Source: Bacteroidales bacterium | GTDB lineage: Bacteria > Bacteroidota > Bacteroidia > Bacteroidales > FEN-979 | DNA: 64,000 nt | Direction: 5' to 3' | NCBI GenBank assembly: GCA_023231005.1 | Contig: JALNWG010000004.1 | Location: 79,510 to 143,509, forward strand | Shown here: in pieces, positions 33,660 through 43,387 of the stretch | Numbering within the stretch: position 1 is the first letter of the stretch | Layout: each line of letters opens with the position of its first letter | Program-made: the position numbers and the translations under genes | The notes under the pieces: model-generated | What the model was told of the DNA's origin: nothing | The model's input: only the letters and a program-made list of their open reading frames with translations | Databases searched by the model: none

Positions 33660-33669
33660 AAAAATATTG

Positions 33670-36600
33670 TTAATTTTTCTTAATTATTCTAATTGTATTC
33701 ATGTTCTCTCCATTAGAAACCAGGGAAACAAAATAGATCCCATCCGGTTTTCCTGAAAGGTCCAGGGTAAGAGTATATTGCCCTGCATCCTGTTTCCACC
33801 GGTCAATTTTCAGCACTTGCAACCCGGATATATTGGTTACAAGGATCGAAACTGTACCGCTTATTGGAATGGTATAGGATAATTGGGTAGTGACCCTAAA
33901 CGGATTCGGGTTGTTCTGATCAATAGCATATCCCTGATCGGTTAGTTCAGAAGGTTTTTTTTCTTCATCGAATGGCTTATCCTTAAAAATTAATTTTATC
34001 CATTCATCACTTCGAATAGTATGCTCCTGCCGGTTTTTTGGTTTATATTGGGCAAAGGTACCCATATAGTTTGCCATCGACGATTTAAGACCAGAATCGG
34101 CTTGCATCAGCATATAGGTGTCACTTAGATCGATAAGCGAATATACAGAATCATTCTCAGAGGCAGGATTCATAATATCATTTTCGAACCAGTCGATAGC
34201 TTCGGTATAATTCTCCTTTGCAACTGAACACATATTCTTCAAACGGTAAATGAGCTGATCCGTCAGGGAATCTGAATGAAGTGCTGCCGTGGTATCAAAA
34301 TAGACTGCCAACCCAGTAAAATCCTGATCCGATAATTTCTTTAACGGGATCAGTTTCTTTGCTGATTCTCTGGCATATGTTGTTCCTTGATTGTTTGCAA
34401 TAACAGCTTTAAACTGAGTTTCTGATATCTCATAATCTCCAGCATCCATACTCGTTACAGCTGCTTCGAAGTCCTCTTTCCCCTGGTCGCTATACTGACA
34501 GGTTGAAGGTGGGCACCATACCGACCACTGGTACCAGCCTGAAGGATAGAGCTGTGGTGTTGGGTTAGAATTGTCAAAACAGTTACACTTTACATTGAAG
34601 AGAGTAGAATTATCTGATGCCGGAGGATTGATGACAGCACCATTGTCATAATACACTAAAAATGTACTGCCGGAAGGTGTATTCTGAATAATATTATAGT
34701 GAAAATAAAATGGGAAGCTATTGTCACTGGCTCTAACCTGGTTTTGGTAGTTGTTGATAATTCGCTGCGTCTGGCCACTCGAGGAAGCACTGGCATTTCC
34801 AATCAGCCTGACTTGGCTCTGGTTGAGGGTAACAACACCATACCTGTTGTTGGTCACCAAGTTGTTTTCAATATCAGCAAAAGAATGATAGACCTTGATA
34901 CCCCAACTTAAATCCTGCGAACTGCCACTCTTCTGAATTGTATTGTTTTTGATTAAATACTGTCCGTTGCTACAACCACAAAAATAGAGATCAATTCCCG
35001 TTCCATGTTCATAATTCAAGGTACAGTTTTGAATGGAATAGGCTGGATAATGTTCAATGCGGATCATGGCATTGGCCGGGCTGTTTGCAAGTGATGAATT
35101 CAGAATCTGAGCAAATATCCCTGATTCATTGTTATTGGTAAGCAGGATATTTGAGTTCGTCAAGGTACAACCATCAATCAACAATCCAGATTGATTAAGA
35201 TTAATCCGAGAATTTGAAAATGCAGTGGATCCATATACTTCAAATCGCATCAGCTCACCGGATATAGGGCTATTCGACAAGGAACAACCATTCAACTTGA
35301 CAATCAATTGAGGATTATTAAACTCCACACCGCCCCAGATCGTTCCATTGAGCGAAATCAGGTGCAAATCAGTAATTGGAACAGGGTTACTGATACTGCC
35401 CCCGGGACCGCATAAAGTACCTTCAATTATGATCTTATTTAACGCATTCTGACCTTTGATTGTTACCGCATTCCCAATTTCCAGAATTGCACCATTTTCG
35501 ACGATTAGCTGACCGTTATCCGAAAACTCCAGGATGGCATTCGAAGTCAATGATAAGGTAACTCCAGCCCTGACGTAAACTTTTGTACTGATAGTTGTTG
35601 TCTGAGGGCGTGGCGGAGGAGGAGGCAACGTTGTATTGTGTGTAATTTCGTAGCCAGTAGACAAAACATTATAAGCCGGATCGGCAAACAAATTGTGTTG
35701 AAAATGGAGAGGATTGAAACTTGTAACATATGTCGGATCGCTCACCCCAATTCTTGCTTCAAGTACTGCCTCTCCAATGATGGTGGAGAGATCGATATAA
35801 ATCGCGCCTAAAATGTGTTCCTGTAAAGATCGTGGAAATTCAACAGGTTGCGTATAATTCATCCCTGCAGCCTTCCATGATCCCAAATATCCCACATAAC
35901 CCGCGGTAGAAGAATACGACACCGTTTTAGTACCCATACAATCAGGACCAACACCGGTATAGGCTCCTGTAAAACAGGATTGGGAGATTACAAACGGATA
36001 TTTTCCCGTGTTTGCCAGATGTGTCATTTTATATCCAAGAGGTAGCGCTCCAAGGTTTTCATTATAACAGTTTTCTCCCTGACACCATGAATCGATTTCA
36101 CCATGTCCAAGATGAAATACGATATTGCTTCCTGTTGTATTTAAATGGTCAACGTAATGCTGATTCCAGGGAATATCAACATGAGAATTAACCAGTGTAG
36201 TAGTGTATACTGGATTATAAATACTATTAAGCCAGTTTGGCAGGTCAATATTGAAATACTGATTTGACAGGTTAGGATCAGCGCCCCAAAAGGGGCCTCC
36301 GTAAGCCAGGGTATTTACCGATTTCCAGTTTTCAAAAGAGTATTCGTTTTCGTTATGTCTGGTTTTTGAGATAATATTATACAAATCAGATTCATTGCGG
36401 GCAGACAGTCTTCCGATAAACAGATCTCCCAGCAAATCCCAGTCATTGGTTGTATTATCTTTGGTCACGCATGAGAAATAGTAATCATTTGCGGACCAAA
36501 ATACTCCAGGGTAACCGGGTTGACCGGTTGGGTAGGGATCATATGATGCTGGCATACCGGTGTCATCATCATCAAGACTCGCATGACCAACCAGGCAGAC

Positions 36601-37644
36601 AAATGCCACTTTGCCATCGTAGGTATGGGCAGCATGCTGACCATCATATACTTGTTTTATAAATGCCCTGATCTTCCGTTCAGAAATCCAATTTTCGCCT
36701 CCAATTGGTGGTGGGTCATAAGCAAATGGCAAGGTTAAAATATTCTGTACGCTTACAATCACTACATCAAACCCGTTATACTTGGCACGGTGGTTGGCCA
36801 ATGTAATTAGAGCGGGGCTTTTGTGAGAAGAATAGAAAAACTGCGAGTCGGTTATGATCACGTAATCGGCTACGATATTGCTTGCCTCGGCAGGATCAAC
36901 AAGGGTTTTCCACGTCACTGTTCCAGGGTATGGACAGGGGTAGATCGGAGTGGGAGGAACAGACTGATCGGTATAATTCAGCAACGTACATTTCGCCAAC
37001 CGGTTAAAAATTCCGGTATTCACATTTACATCGGTTAAAGGATTCTGAAACTGAATGACAACTTCAAACCTTGTATAAACAACCAGTTGATGTGTAGATG
37101 GGTTAAATTTGATTGGAAAAGCAGACATCTTTAAAACTTTCTGCGACCGTAAATATCCGCCCGATTCCGATTTATACAATGCCGGAGGGAATGATTGATT
37201 GAGCCCATAAACAGAATCATTCTTAACAAATAGTTCCACAAGTTGGGGATCTCCCCCTGTTGTATCCTCGGTGATGGCTGGAGTTGGATAGACGTTATAA
37301 CCATTGAAAATCAGGGAGTCACTGATCACGACCGAAATATCAATTCTATCGTTCTCGGGAATAGCAAGAAGTTTGCCTATTGATGGGAGTTCAGGATAAC
37401 CGGGAATACCCCACTTTTGGCCTCCAAGGATTGAAAGGCGTTGGTAGGTCTCACTATTAAAGGTTATTAATTCCTGATTCATTCCTGGGATTTCGACAAG
37501 ATATCGAATATTCTGGTTTGTTGAAGCCAGAACCCTTACCTTGAGCTTTGAAGGTTTATCGTTAGTGAATGGTATTCATTGAGGCTGTGATTGGCCAATA
37601 ACGGCAATAAATAATAGACAAAGGATGATGGTGATTTTTTTCAT
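33670..37644 (-). pseudogene. C25 (gingipain-type) peptidase with beta-helix and T9SS domain, interrupted by an in-frame TGA
   Basis: From ATG 37644 the frame reads MKKITIILCLLFIAVIGQSQ, a signal peptide, then PQ and a TGA at 37578-37576. The same frame continues IPFTNDKPSKLKVRVLAS and is open for more than 1290 codons; the longest uninterrupted frame starts at ATG 37482 (1270 residues). In that numbering the C25 catalytic residues are His460 (HLGHGE) and Cys503 (SQSCFTG). Around 640-990 is a right-handed beta-helix, then a helical TPR-like part (about 1020-1170), and a type A sorting domain. One base change from TGG (Trp) would explain the stop. If real, the main body lacks a signal peptide and cannot be secreted; a sequencing error is the alternative. 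Confidence 0.85.
37576..37578 (-). other. In-frame TGA between signal peptide and body of the C25 peptidase
   Basis: Codons before are CCT CAA and after are ATA CCA TTC, in the same frame as both the signal peptide and the peptidase. Neighbouring genes use TGA as an ordinary stop, for example the LytS and LytTR genes, so recoding is not expected. Confidence 0.85.
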
Positions 37645-37842
37645 ATTAAAAATATTTGTATTAATGATTGAATTTAATACGCTCCATTCTATTTTCATGG
37701 AGTTTCGATATAATCAAAGCAATTGATTTCTGTTTTTTTTATTTTTGCATAATAACCTCCTTTCTGTTTGTGGGTAGACTATGATGTGGTGTCGTTGTTA
37801 GCTCGCTTATAGGCAAGGGGGTTTTATCTTTGAATAACTATT

Positions 37843-37865
37843 TTGTTATAACTATTTCATAACAA
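37843..37865. repeat. Inverted repeat TTGTTAT-N9-ATAACAA
   Basis: Arms at 37843-37849 and 37859-37865, ten bases left of the longer palindrome. Possible regulator-binding site; inference only. Confidence 0.45.
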
Positions 37866-37874
37866 TAATCATAC

Positions 37875-37896
37875 CACACAGTTAATTAACTGTGTG
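37875..37896. promoter_or_regulatory. Perfect 22-base palindrome, operator-like
   Basis: CACACAGTTAA is followed at once by its own reverse complement, with no spacer. Located between divergent genes, it could be a dimeric regulator's operator; as a hairpin it would lack a loop, so terminator function is unlikely. No regulator gene is adjacent. Confidence 0.5.
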
Positions 37897-38053
37897 TCAT
37901 TAAGATGAGTTTTTGCTATTCAACACAAAGTGTAATATTTTGTTACAGAATTATAAAAAACGTAAAATTTCATTACAGTAACCCGATTACAATCACCCTG
38001 TTTTCATTATTCAAAAAAAAAACAGAAATTTGTAAGATCAATGTAAAATTCCG

Positions 38054-38989
38054 ATGCGGAAACCCGGATTGCTTTTGTTTTTCTTTTGTTCCCTTCTTTT
38101 AACTGGTTTTTCGGGATCAGACAAACCTTATGAAAACAGCCGGTTCGACACCATCGACTCGGTGCGTTTTCATTACCGTGTATGGAATGATCAAATACTT
38201 CATCCAAGAGGGAAAGTTCTTCTGATCCATGGATTTTGCGGATCGACTTTTTGCTGGCGGAATAACTACGACACCCTGGTCAAGGCCGGATATAAAGTGA
38301 TTGCTATTGATCTGCCAGGGTTCGGATACAGCGGACGCGATGCCACCCTGAACCAATCGCAAAGCAACCGGGCCCGGTTGATCTGGGAACTTCTGAAAAA
38401 AATAGACGGAAAAGATACCACGAAGTGGAACATCGTCGGCCATTCGATGGGAGGCGGCACTGCCGAGGCGGTGGCGCTCACCAACCTGCAACGCACCCAA
38501 TCTCTCACCATCGTCGATGGAATGATCTTTATCGAAAACGGCAATGTCAATAAGCGGGTGGTCGGCTTAGTCAACTACCCGATCTACAAAAAAATTCTTC
38601 TTTCCTACACCCAAAAAACCTATCTGTCGTTCAACAACTTCAGGCGCGAACTCAAGGGCACTTATGGCTTTTTGCCCGACACGGTAACAACAAACGGATA
38701 TCTGAAACCTCTGCAAATTGAAGGTACGGCCGAAACAGTCGTTAATCTGTTAGCCAATTCAAAGGAGATCAAACCTCTGAATGCCGAAGCGCTAAAACAA
38801 ATTCCAATACTGATTATCTGGGGAAAGAAAGACCGGACAATCAGGCTGAGAAACGGGAAAAAGCTGAAAAGAGCCGTTCCTGCCATCGAGCTCCAGGTAA
38901 TCCCTGATGCCCGGCACATGCCCATGGAAACACATCCTGCCATCTTCAATTCCATGCTGATTGAATTTCTGAACCGGAACAATCACTAA
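38054..38989 (+). CDS. Exported alpha/beta hydrolase
   Basis: A 311-residue alpha/beta-hydrolase-fold protein. The first 21 residues form a signal peptide (LLLFFFCSLLLTGFSG). The oxyanion motif is LLIHGFCGSTF (56-66), the nucleophile is Ser131 in VGHSMGGG, the acid is probably the Asp in IWGKKDRTIRL (about 259) and the base the His in DARHMP (about 285), so the triad is complete. Likely a periplasmic esterase, lipase or haloperoxidase-like enzyme; the substrate is unknown. It stands 133 bases upstream of the MacA-type gene and may have its own promoter in the palindromic region. Confidence 0.9.
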   Translation: MRKPGLLLFFFCSLLLTGFSGSDKPYENSRFDTIDSVRFHYRVWNDQILHPRGKVLLIHGFCGSTFCWRNNYDTLVKAGYKVIAIDLPGFGYSGRDATLNQSQSNRARLIWELLKKIDGKDTTKWNIVGHSMGGGTAEAVALTNLQRTQSLTIVDGMIFIENGNVNKRVVGLVNYPIYKKILLSYTQKTYLSFNNFRRELKGTYGFLPDTVTTNGYLKPLQIEGTAETVVNLLANSKEIKPLNAEALKQIPILIIWGKKDRTIRLRNGKKLKRAVPAIELQVIPDARHMPMETHPAIFNSMLIEFLNRNNH

Positions 38990-39122
38990 GGTTTCCATCG
39001 ATGATTTCAGTCAGTTTGGCAAGATAAAAAGCCGAAACTTCTATTTCATTATTGTTTTGCCCGTTTTTGATGTTTTTTTGTGTCAGATTTGATGAACAGG
39101 TTGTTCAGAAAAAACGAAAAGC

Positions 39123-40367
39123 ATGAAAAAGAAAATGGTCATAATAGGAATTGCATCTGTTATCGGAGTGGTTATTGTGATAATGATCATTCTATTTACA
39201 ACAAAAACCACAACACTTGCACTCCAGGTCGAAACAGCAACCGTGAAAAAGGGGAATATCTGTACCGTCGTTACGGCTACCGGAACCATTCAACCCATTA
39301 AACAAGTAAATGTGGGAACCCAGGTTTCGGGAGTAGTACAGAAAATTTATGCGGATTACAACAGCAAGGTGAAGGCCGGACAGTTGATCGCAGAATTGGA
39401 TAAAACCAACCTGAAAGCCCTGGTATCTGAATCAAAAGCAAGTTATTTTACGGCACTTAATGAATTGGATTATCTGCAAAAAGTATTCAACCGGCAGGAA
39501 TCTTTGTACAAGAACAAGGTGATCAGCGAGGCCGATTATGAAGAGTCGCTGTACAAACTGAATAACGCTAAAGGAGCGGTAGAACAACGGGAATCGGATC
39601 TCCAACGGGCCGAAACGAATCTTGGTTACGCAGATATATATTCTCCTATTGACGGAGTAATATTAACCAAATCGGTGGATGTAGGACAAACGGTGGCCGC
39701 CAGTTTCAGTACGCCAACATTATTCACCATTGCCCAGGATCTGAGCGAGATGCAGGTGGAAGCCAATGTAGATGAAGCCGACATCGGTAATGTAACGGAA
39801 GGACAGCGCGTAACTTTTACCGTGGATGCTTTCCCCGGTGAAAACTTTTCAGGCAAAGTGACTCAAGTCAGGCTGAATGGGACAGTGAAATCGAATGTGG
39901 TCACTTATACCGTAGTTATCACAGCAGAAAATCCCAAGCAAAAATTGAAGCCCGGTCTTACAGCCACCATCTCCATCTACACTGTGGAATTAAACAACAC
40001 GAATGTCGTAGAAGCGGCAGCTATGGATTATCAACCAGATCCCGCACAGGTTTCAAAATACAACGCACAAACCGGAATCCCTGTCGCTCTATCTGCCACA
40101 CAGAATAACGCTGCTGCTTTACCGGCAACGCCCGACAATGGAATGATGAAAACTGTTTGGTTGCTCGACAAGGCTGGTATTCATCAGAAACAGATCCTCG
40201 TTGGAAAAAGCGACAGGGTGAATGTTCAGGTTTTGGAGGGATTGAAAGAAGGAGATAAAGTTGTAACCGGAATATCAATGGCTGCTGCCACGACAGCATC
40301 GGGAACATCCGACAGTTCGTCGGCCAATAGTCCATTCATGCCAGCGCCTCCGGGAAAGAAAAAATAA
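39123..40367 (+). CDS. MacA-type periplasmic adaptor of an ABC exporter
   Basis: A 414-residue membrane-fusion protein (RND/HlyD family). An N-terminal membrane anchor (residues 5-24) is followed by a lipoyl half-motif VVTATGTIQPIKQVNVGTQV, a coiled-coil hairpin (about 105-165), the second lipoyl half YADIYSPIDGVILTKSVDVG and a beta-barrel FTVDAFPGENFSGKV. The C-terminal 60 residues are Ala/Ser/Pro-rich. With the two following genes it makes a tripartite MacAB-type pump, but no TolC-like outer membrane gene is in this window. First gene of a five-gene operon; the next starts 8 bases after it. Confidence 0.92.
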   Translation: MKKKMVIIGIASVIGVVIVIMIILFTTKTTTLALQVETATVKKGNICTVVTATGTIQPIKQVNVGTQVSGVVQKIYADYNSKVKAGQLIAELDKTNLKALVSESKASYFTALNELDYLQKVFNRQESLYKNKVISEADYEESLYKLNNAKGAVEQRESDLQRAETNLGYADIYSPIDGVILTKSVDVGQTVAASFSTPTLFTIAQDLSEMQVEANVDEADIGNVTEGQRVTFTVDAFPGENFSGKVTQVRLNGTVKSNVVTYTVVITAENPKQKLKPGLTATISIYTVELNNTNVVEAAAMDYQPDPAQVSKYNAQTGIPVALSATQNNAAALPATPDNGMMKTVWLLDKAGIHQKQILVGKSDRVNVQVLEGLKEGDKVVTGISMAAATTASGTSDSSSANSPFMPAPPGKKK

Positions 40368-40375
40368 CAGGGATC

Positions 40376-41116
40376 ATGGAAAAATCAATCATTCATATAG
40401 AAAATCTAAAGCGTGATTTTATAATGGGAGAAGAGACGGTTCACGCGTTGAAAGGGATCTCTTTCTCCATCCAAAAAGGAGAGTTTGTTACCATAATGGG
40501 TACCAGCGGTTCGGGCAAATCGACCCTGCTCAACATTTTAGGATGTCTCGACCGGGCCTCTTCCGGGCTGTATGAAATTGACCAGGTTCCGGTGAAAAAC
40601 CTGAGTCGTAATGAGTTGGCAAAAATCAGGAACGAAAAAATCGGATTCATTTTTCAGTCGTACAATCTGTTACCCCGAACCACTGCACTGGAAAATGTAG
40701 AACTTTCGCTGGTGTATAATAAAGCGGTACCTTTCAGAGAACGTAAGATCCGCGCCGCTGAAGCCTTGAAGTCAGTGGGTTTGGAAACACGGATGCATCA
40801 CACCCCAAACCAACTTTCGGGAGGTCAGCAACAACGGGTCGCAATTGCCCGTTCACTGGTCAACGACCCGGTGCTTATTCTGTCGGATGAGGCTACCGGT
40901 AACCTCGATACCCGGACTTCGTATGAGATCATGGCCCTTTTTCAGGATTTGAATTCAAAAGGAAAAACGATTGCTTTCGTAACTCATGAACCCGACATTG
41001 CACGGTTCAGCAAACGAACCATTTTGTTAAAAGATGGACATATCATCCGGGATACTCCCGTTGAAAATCCGGGAAATGCTGCCCAAGCATTAAAGTTACT
41101 CCCAAAAGAAGAATAA
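40376..41116 (+). CDS. MacB-type ABC transporter ATP-binding protein
   Basis: A 246-residue ATPase with Walker A GTSGSGKST, Q-loop FIFQSYNLL, signature LSGGQQQRVAIARSL, Walker B VLILSDEATGNLD and the H-loop THEPDIARF. The pattern matches the LolD/MacB/FtsE group of transporters that use mechanotransmission rather than carry substrate through the membrane. It is a separate chain from the permease, as usual in Bacteroidota. Spacing of 8 bases to the adaptor and 2 bases to the permease supports co-translation. Confidence 0.95.
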   Translation: MEKSIIHIENLKRDFIMGEETVHALKGISFSIQKGEFVTIMGTSGSGKSTLLNILGCLDRASSGLYEIDQVPVKNLSRNELAKIRNEKIGFIFQSYNLLPRTTALENVELSLVYNKAVPFRERKIRAAEALKSVGLETRMHHTPNQLSGGQQQRVAIARSLVNDPVLILSDEATGNLDTRTSYEIMALFQDLNSKGKTIAFVTHEPDIARFSKRTILLKDGHIIRDTPVENPGNAAQALKLLPKEE

Positions 41117-41118
41117 TC

Positions 41119-42339
41119 ATGAGAACCTTGGATTTATTACTTATTGCATTGAAGGCCCTCCGTCTGAACAAGACGAAAGCCTTCCTTACCATGCTCGGGA
41201 TCATCATCGGGGTTGCCTCGGTAATCACCATGCTGGCAATCGGAGAAGGTTCTAAAGCAAGCATAAAAAAACAATTATCGGGTATGGGAGCCAATATGAT
41301 CACGGTTCGCCCCGGTGCGGGGATGCGAGGAGGAGTGCGAATGGATATGAGCAGTTCTCAAACGCTGACCCTGGAAGATCTTGCAACCATCAAAGAGAAA
41401 GCAAAATTAATTACAAATATTTCCCCTCAGGTAGATGCCAACGGACAGGCGATCAATGGAGCCAATAACTGGCCAACCTCAATTTATGGTGTTACTCCTG
41501 AATATTTAGCCGTTCGTATGCTAACGGTTAAGAAAGGAACCATGATCAACAGTACCGATGTTGCCATCGCCGGGAAAGTGGTAGTAATCGGGCAAACAGT
41601 ATATAAAAATCTCTTTAAAAACCTGGAAGATCCCATTGGTAAAACCATCCGGTTCAACAAGATCCCGTTTAAAGTGATCGGATTACTCGCTTCAAAAGGA
41701 GAAACTACATTCGGGCAGGATCAGGACGATATTATCCTGGCTCCCTATACAGCCGTGCAAAAAAGAATCCTTGCCACTACCTATCTGCAATCGATCGTAG
41801 CCTCAGCCCGAAGTGAGGAGGTGGCAGAAAATGCGGTAACAGAACTCACTAATATTCTCAGGAAATCGCATAAGTTGTCAAATAAAACAGAAGATGATTT
41901 TAATATTTTTTCGCAGCAGGAAATGATCACCACAATCAGTTCAACCAGCGAAATGCTTACTGTGTTGCTGGTAGCCATTGCAGGGATTTCATTGCTGGTG
42001 GGCGGAATCGGCATCATGAATATCATGTACGTATCGGTCAAGGAACGGACCCGGGAAGTGGGTTTGCGGATGGCGCTGGGTGGAAGAGGCATCGACATCC
42101 TGTTGCAGTTTTTGACTGAAGCCGTATTGATCAGTATTACCGGTGGGGTAATCGGAATAGCCGTTGGGCTGGGTGCTACAGAAATCGTTGCCAGAGTCTT
42201 CAACTGGCCAACTTGCATTACATTTTATTCTATTGTAATTTCGTTTGCTGTCTGTACCATAACCGGGATCTTTTTCGGCTGGTACCCGGCACGAAAAGCT
42301 GCCGATCTGGATCCGATAACAGCCTTGCGCTATGAATAA
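41119..42339 (+). CDS. MacB-type ABC transporter permease
   Basis: A 406-residue permease of the FtsX/MacB family: first membrane helix within TKAFLTMLGIIIGVASVITM (residues 17-36), a large periplasmic MacB_PCD domain (about 40-275), then three helices near the end including LLVAIAGISLLVGGIGIMNI, and the conserved VKERTREVGLRMALGGRGID loop. The end is ARKAADLDPITALRYE, typical. It pairs with the ATPase and adaptor. The kinase gene starts inside its last codons (overlap of 8 bases), so the sensor pair is tied to the pump. Confidence 0.95.
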   Translation: MRTLDLLLIALKALRLNKTKAFLTMLGIIIGVASVITMLAIGEGSKASIKKQLSGMGANMITVRPGAGMRGGVRMDMSSSQTLTLEDLATIKEKAKLITNISPQVDANGQAINGANNWPTSIYGVTPEYLAVRMLTVKKGTMINSTDVAIAGKVVVIGQTVYKNLFKNLEDPIGKTIRFNKIPFKVIGLLASKGETTFGQDQDDIILAPYTAVQKRILATTYLQSIVASARSEEVAENAVTELTNILRKSHKLSNKTEDDFNIFSQQEMITTISSTSEMLTVLLVAIAGISLLVGGIGIMNIMYVSVKERTREVGLRMALGGRGIDILLQFLTEAVLISITGGVIGIAVGLGATEIVARVFNWPTCITFYSIVISFAVCTITGIFFGWYPARKAADLDPITALRYE

Positions 42340-43387
42340 AAAACATTTCACTCTTCTTCTTCACCTGCTGGTATGGATCATGCTGTTCAGCATGCCATAT
42401 ATGCTTTCGTTAAGCCAGTCGATCAACATCCAGATGCTTTTGGAACGGTCGTGGATACCTTTGCTTTATTATGCCCTGATATTTTACCTGAACTATTTTT
42501 TACTGATCGACCGATTGTTCTTTCAAAAAAAATTCGTGGTTTACGCGATCGTGAATGTTGCGATCATTGCGGTATTGATCTGGTTAAACCTGGAACTTAA
42601 ATCGCACTTTTTCATGCATTATGAGCTAAACAGACCTCAAGGCAATCCGCCGCCGAAAAATCTTTTCATCTATACCGATCTCATTTCACTCCTGGTTCCG
42701 CTGGCGTTTGCCATCGCCCTAAAAATCTCCGAACGATGGATCAAAACGGAGGCGGAACGAAAAGAGGCAGCGAATGTAAAATTGCAGTCGGAATTACAAC
42801 ATCTCAAATACCAGTTACAACCACACTTTTTTTTCAATTCACTCAACAATATTTATTCGTTGGTCGACATCTCACCGGAACAGGCAAAAAATACCATTCA
42901 CAGCCTGAGTAAGCTGATGCGGTACTTGTTATATGATACCAACGCAGAGTTGGTGAGTTTGGCGAGAGAGGTCGATTTCATGCAAAAATATATTGCACTG
43001 ATGAAACTACGCACCTCCGAAAAAACCGTCATTCATGTTGATTTTTCACCGGTGAAAGAGAATATTATGATTGCTCCGCTGCTTTTTATATCTCTCATTG
43101 AAAATGCTTTCAAATATGGGGTTTCAGCTTCTGCTCCTTCCGACATTTATTTTACGCTGAAGCACAACGACGATCAGATTTATTTTGAAACGAAAAACCG
43201 GAAATATCCGAAAAGCCATTCCGACATCGTTGATTCGGGGATCGGATTACTGAACCTGAAAAAACGGTTAGCGTTGTTGTACCCCGAAAATTATACGTTT
43301 TCGGCGGAAGTAATGAATGAGAATTTTGTGACATCCCTTACCATCCGCTACACTCATGTTCCCAACCAAAAACCATCCCATGCGTGA
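42332..43387 (+). CDS. LytS-type sensor histidine kinase
   Basis: A 351-residue membrane kinase with four hydrophobic helices in the first 130 residues (for example LLHLLVWIMLFSMPYML). A short coiled segment then leads to the His_kinase domain with phosphorylated His in LQPHFFFNSLNNIYSLVD and an ATP-binding part with LFISLIENAFKYGV and DSGIGLLNLKKRL. It lacks a separate periplasmic domain and may sense membrane state or substrate through the pump. Its stop overlaps the start of the regulator gene (ATGCGTGA). Likely controls the MacAB-type operon in which it lies. Confidence 0.93.
   Translation: MNKKHFTLLLHLLVWIMLFSMPYMLSLSQSINIQMLLERSWIPLLYYALIFYLNYFLLIDRLFFQKKFVVYAIVNVAIIAVLIWLNLELKSHFFMHYELNRPQGNPPPKNLFIYTDLISLLVPLAFAIALKISERWIKTEAERKEAANVKLQSELQHLKYQLQPHFFFNSLNNIYSLVDISPEQAKNTIHSLSKLMRYLLYDTNAELVSLAREVDFMQKYIALMKLRTSEKTVIHVDFSPVKENIMIAPLLFISLIENAFKYGVSASAPSDIYFTLKHNDDQIYFETKNRKYPKSHSDIVDSGIGLLNLKKRLALLYPENYTFSAEVMNENFVTSLTIRYTHVPNQKPSHA

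Larger units (their letters stand above)
37645..38053. other. AT-rich divergent intergenic region with palindromes
   Basis: A 409-base gap between the reverse C25 gene and the forward alpha/beta hydrolase gene. It contains two inverted repeats (listed separately) and a TATCTTTG (37825-37832) without a matching -33 box. No open frame is convincing. The region probably holds both promoters. Confidence 0.5.

Noticed and set aside
37576..37578. Recoding of TGA (selenocysteine or alternative code) in the C25 gene
   Set aside because: No hairpin with SECIS-like features was evident and TGA serves as stop in other genes here; a nonsense mutation is simpler.
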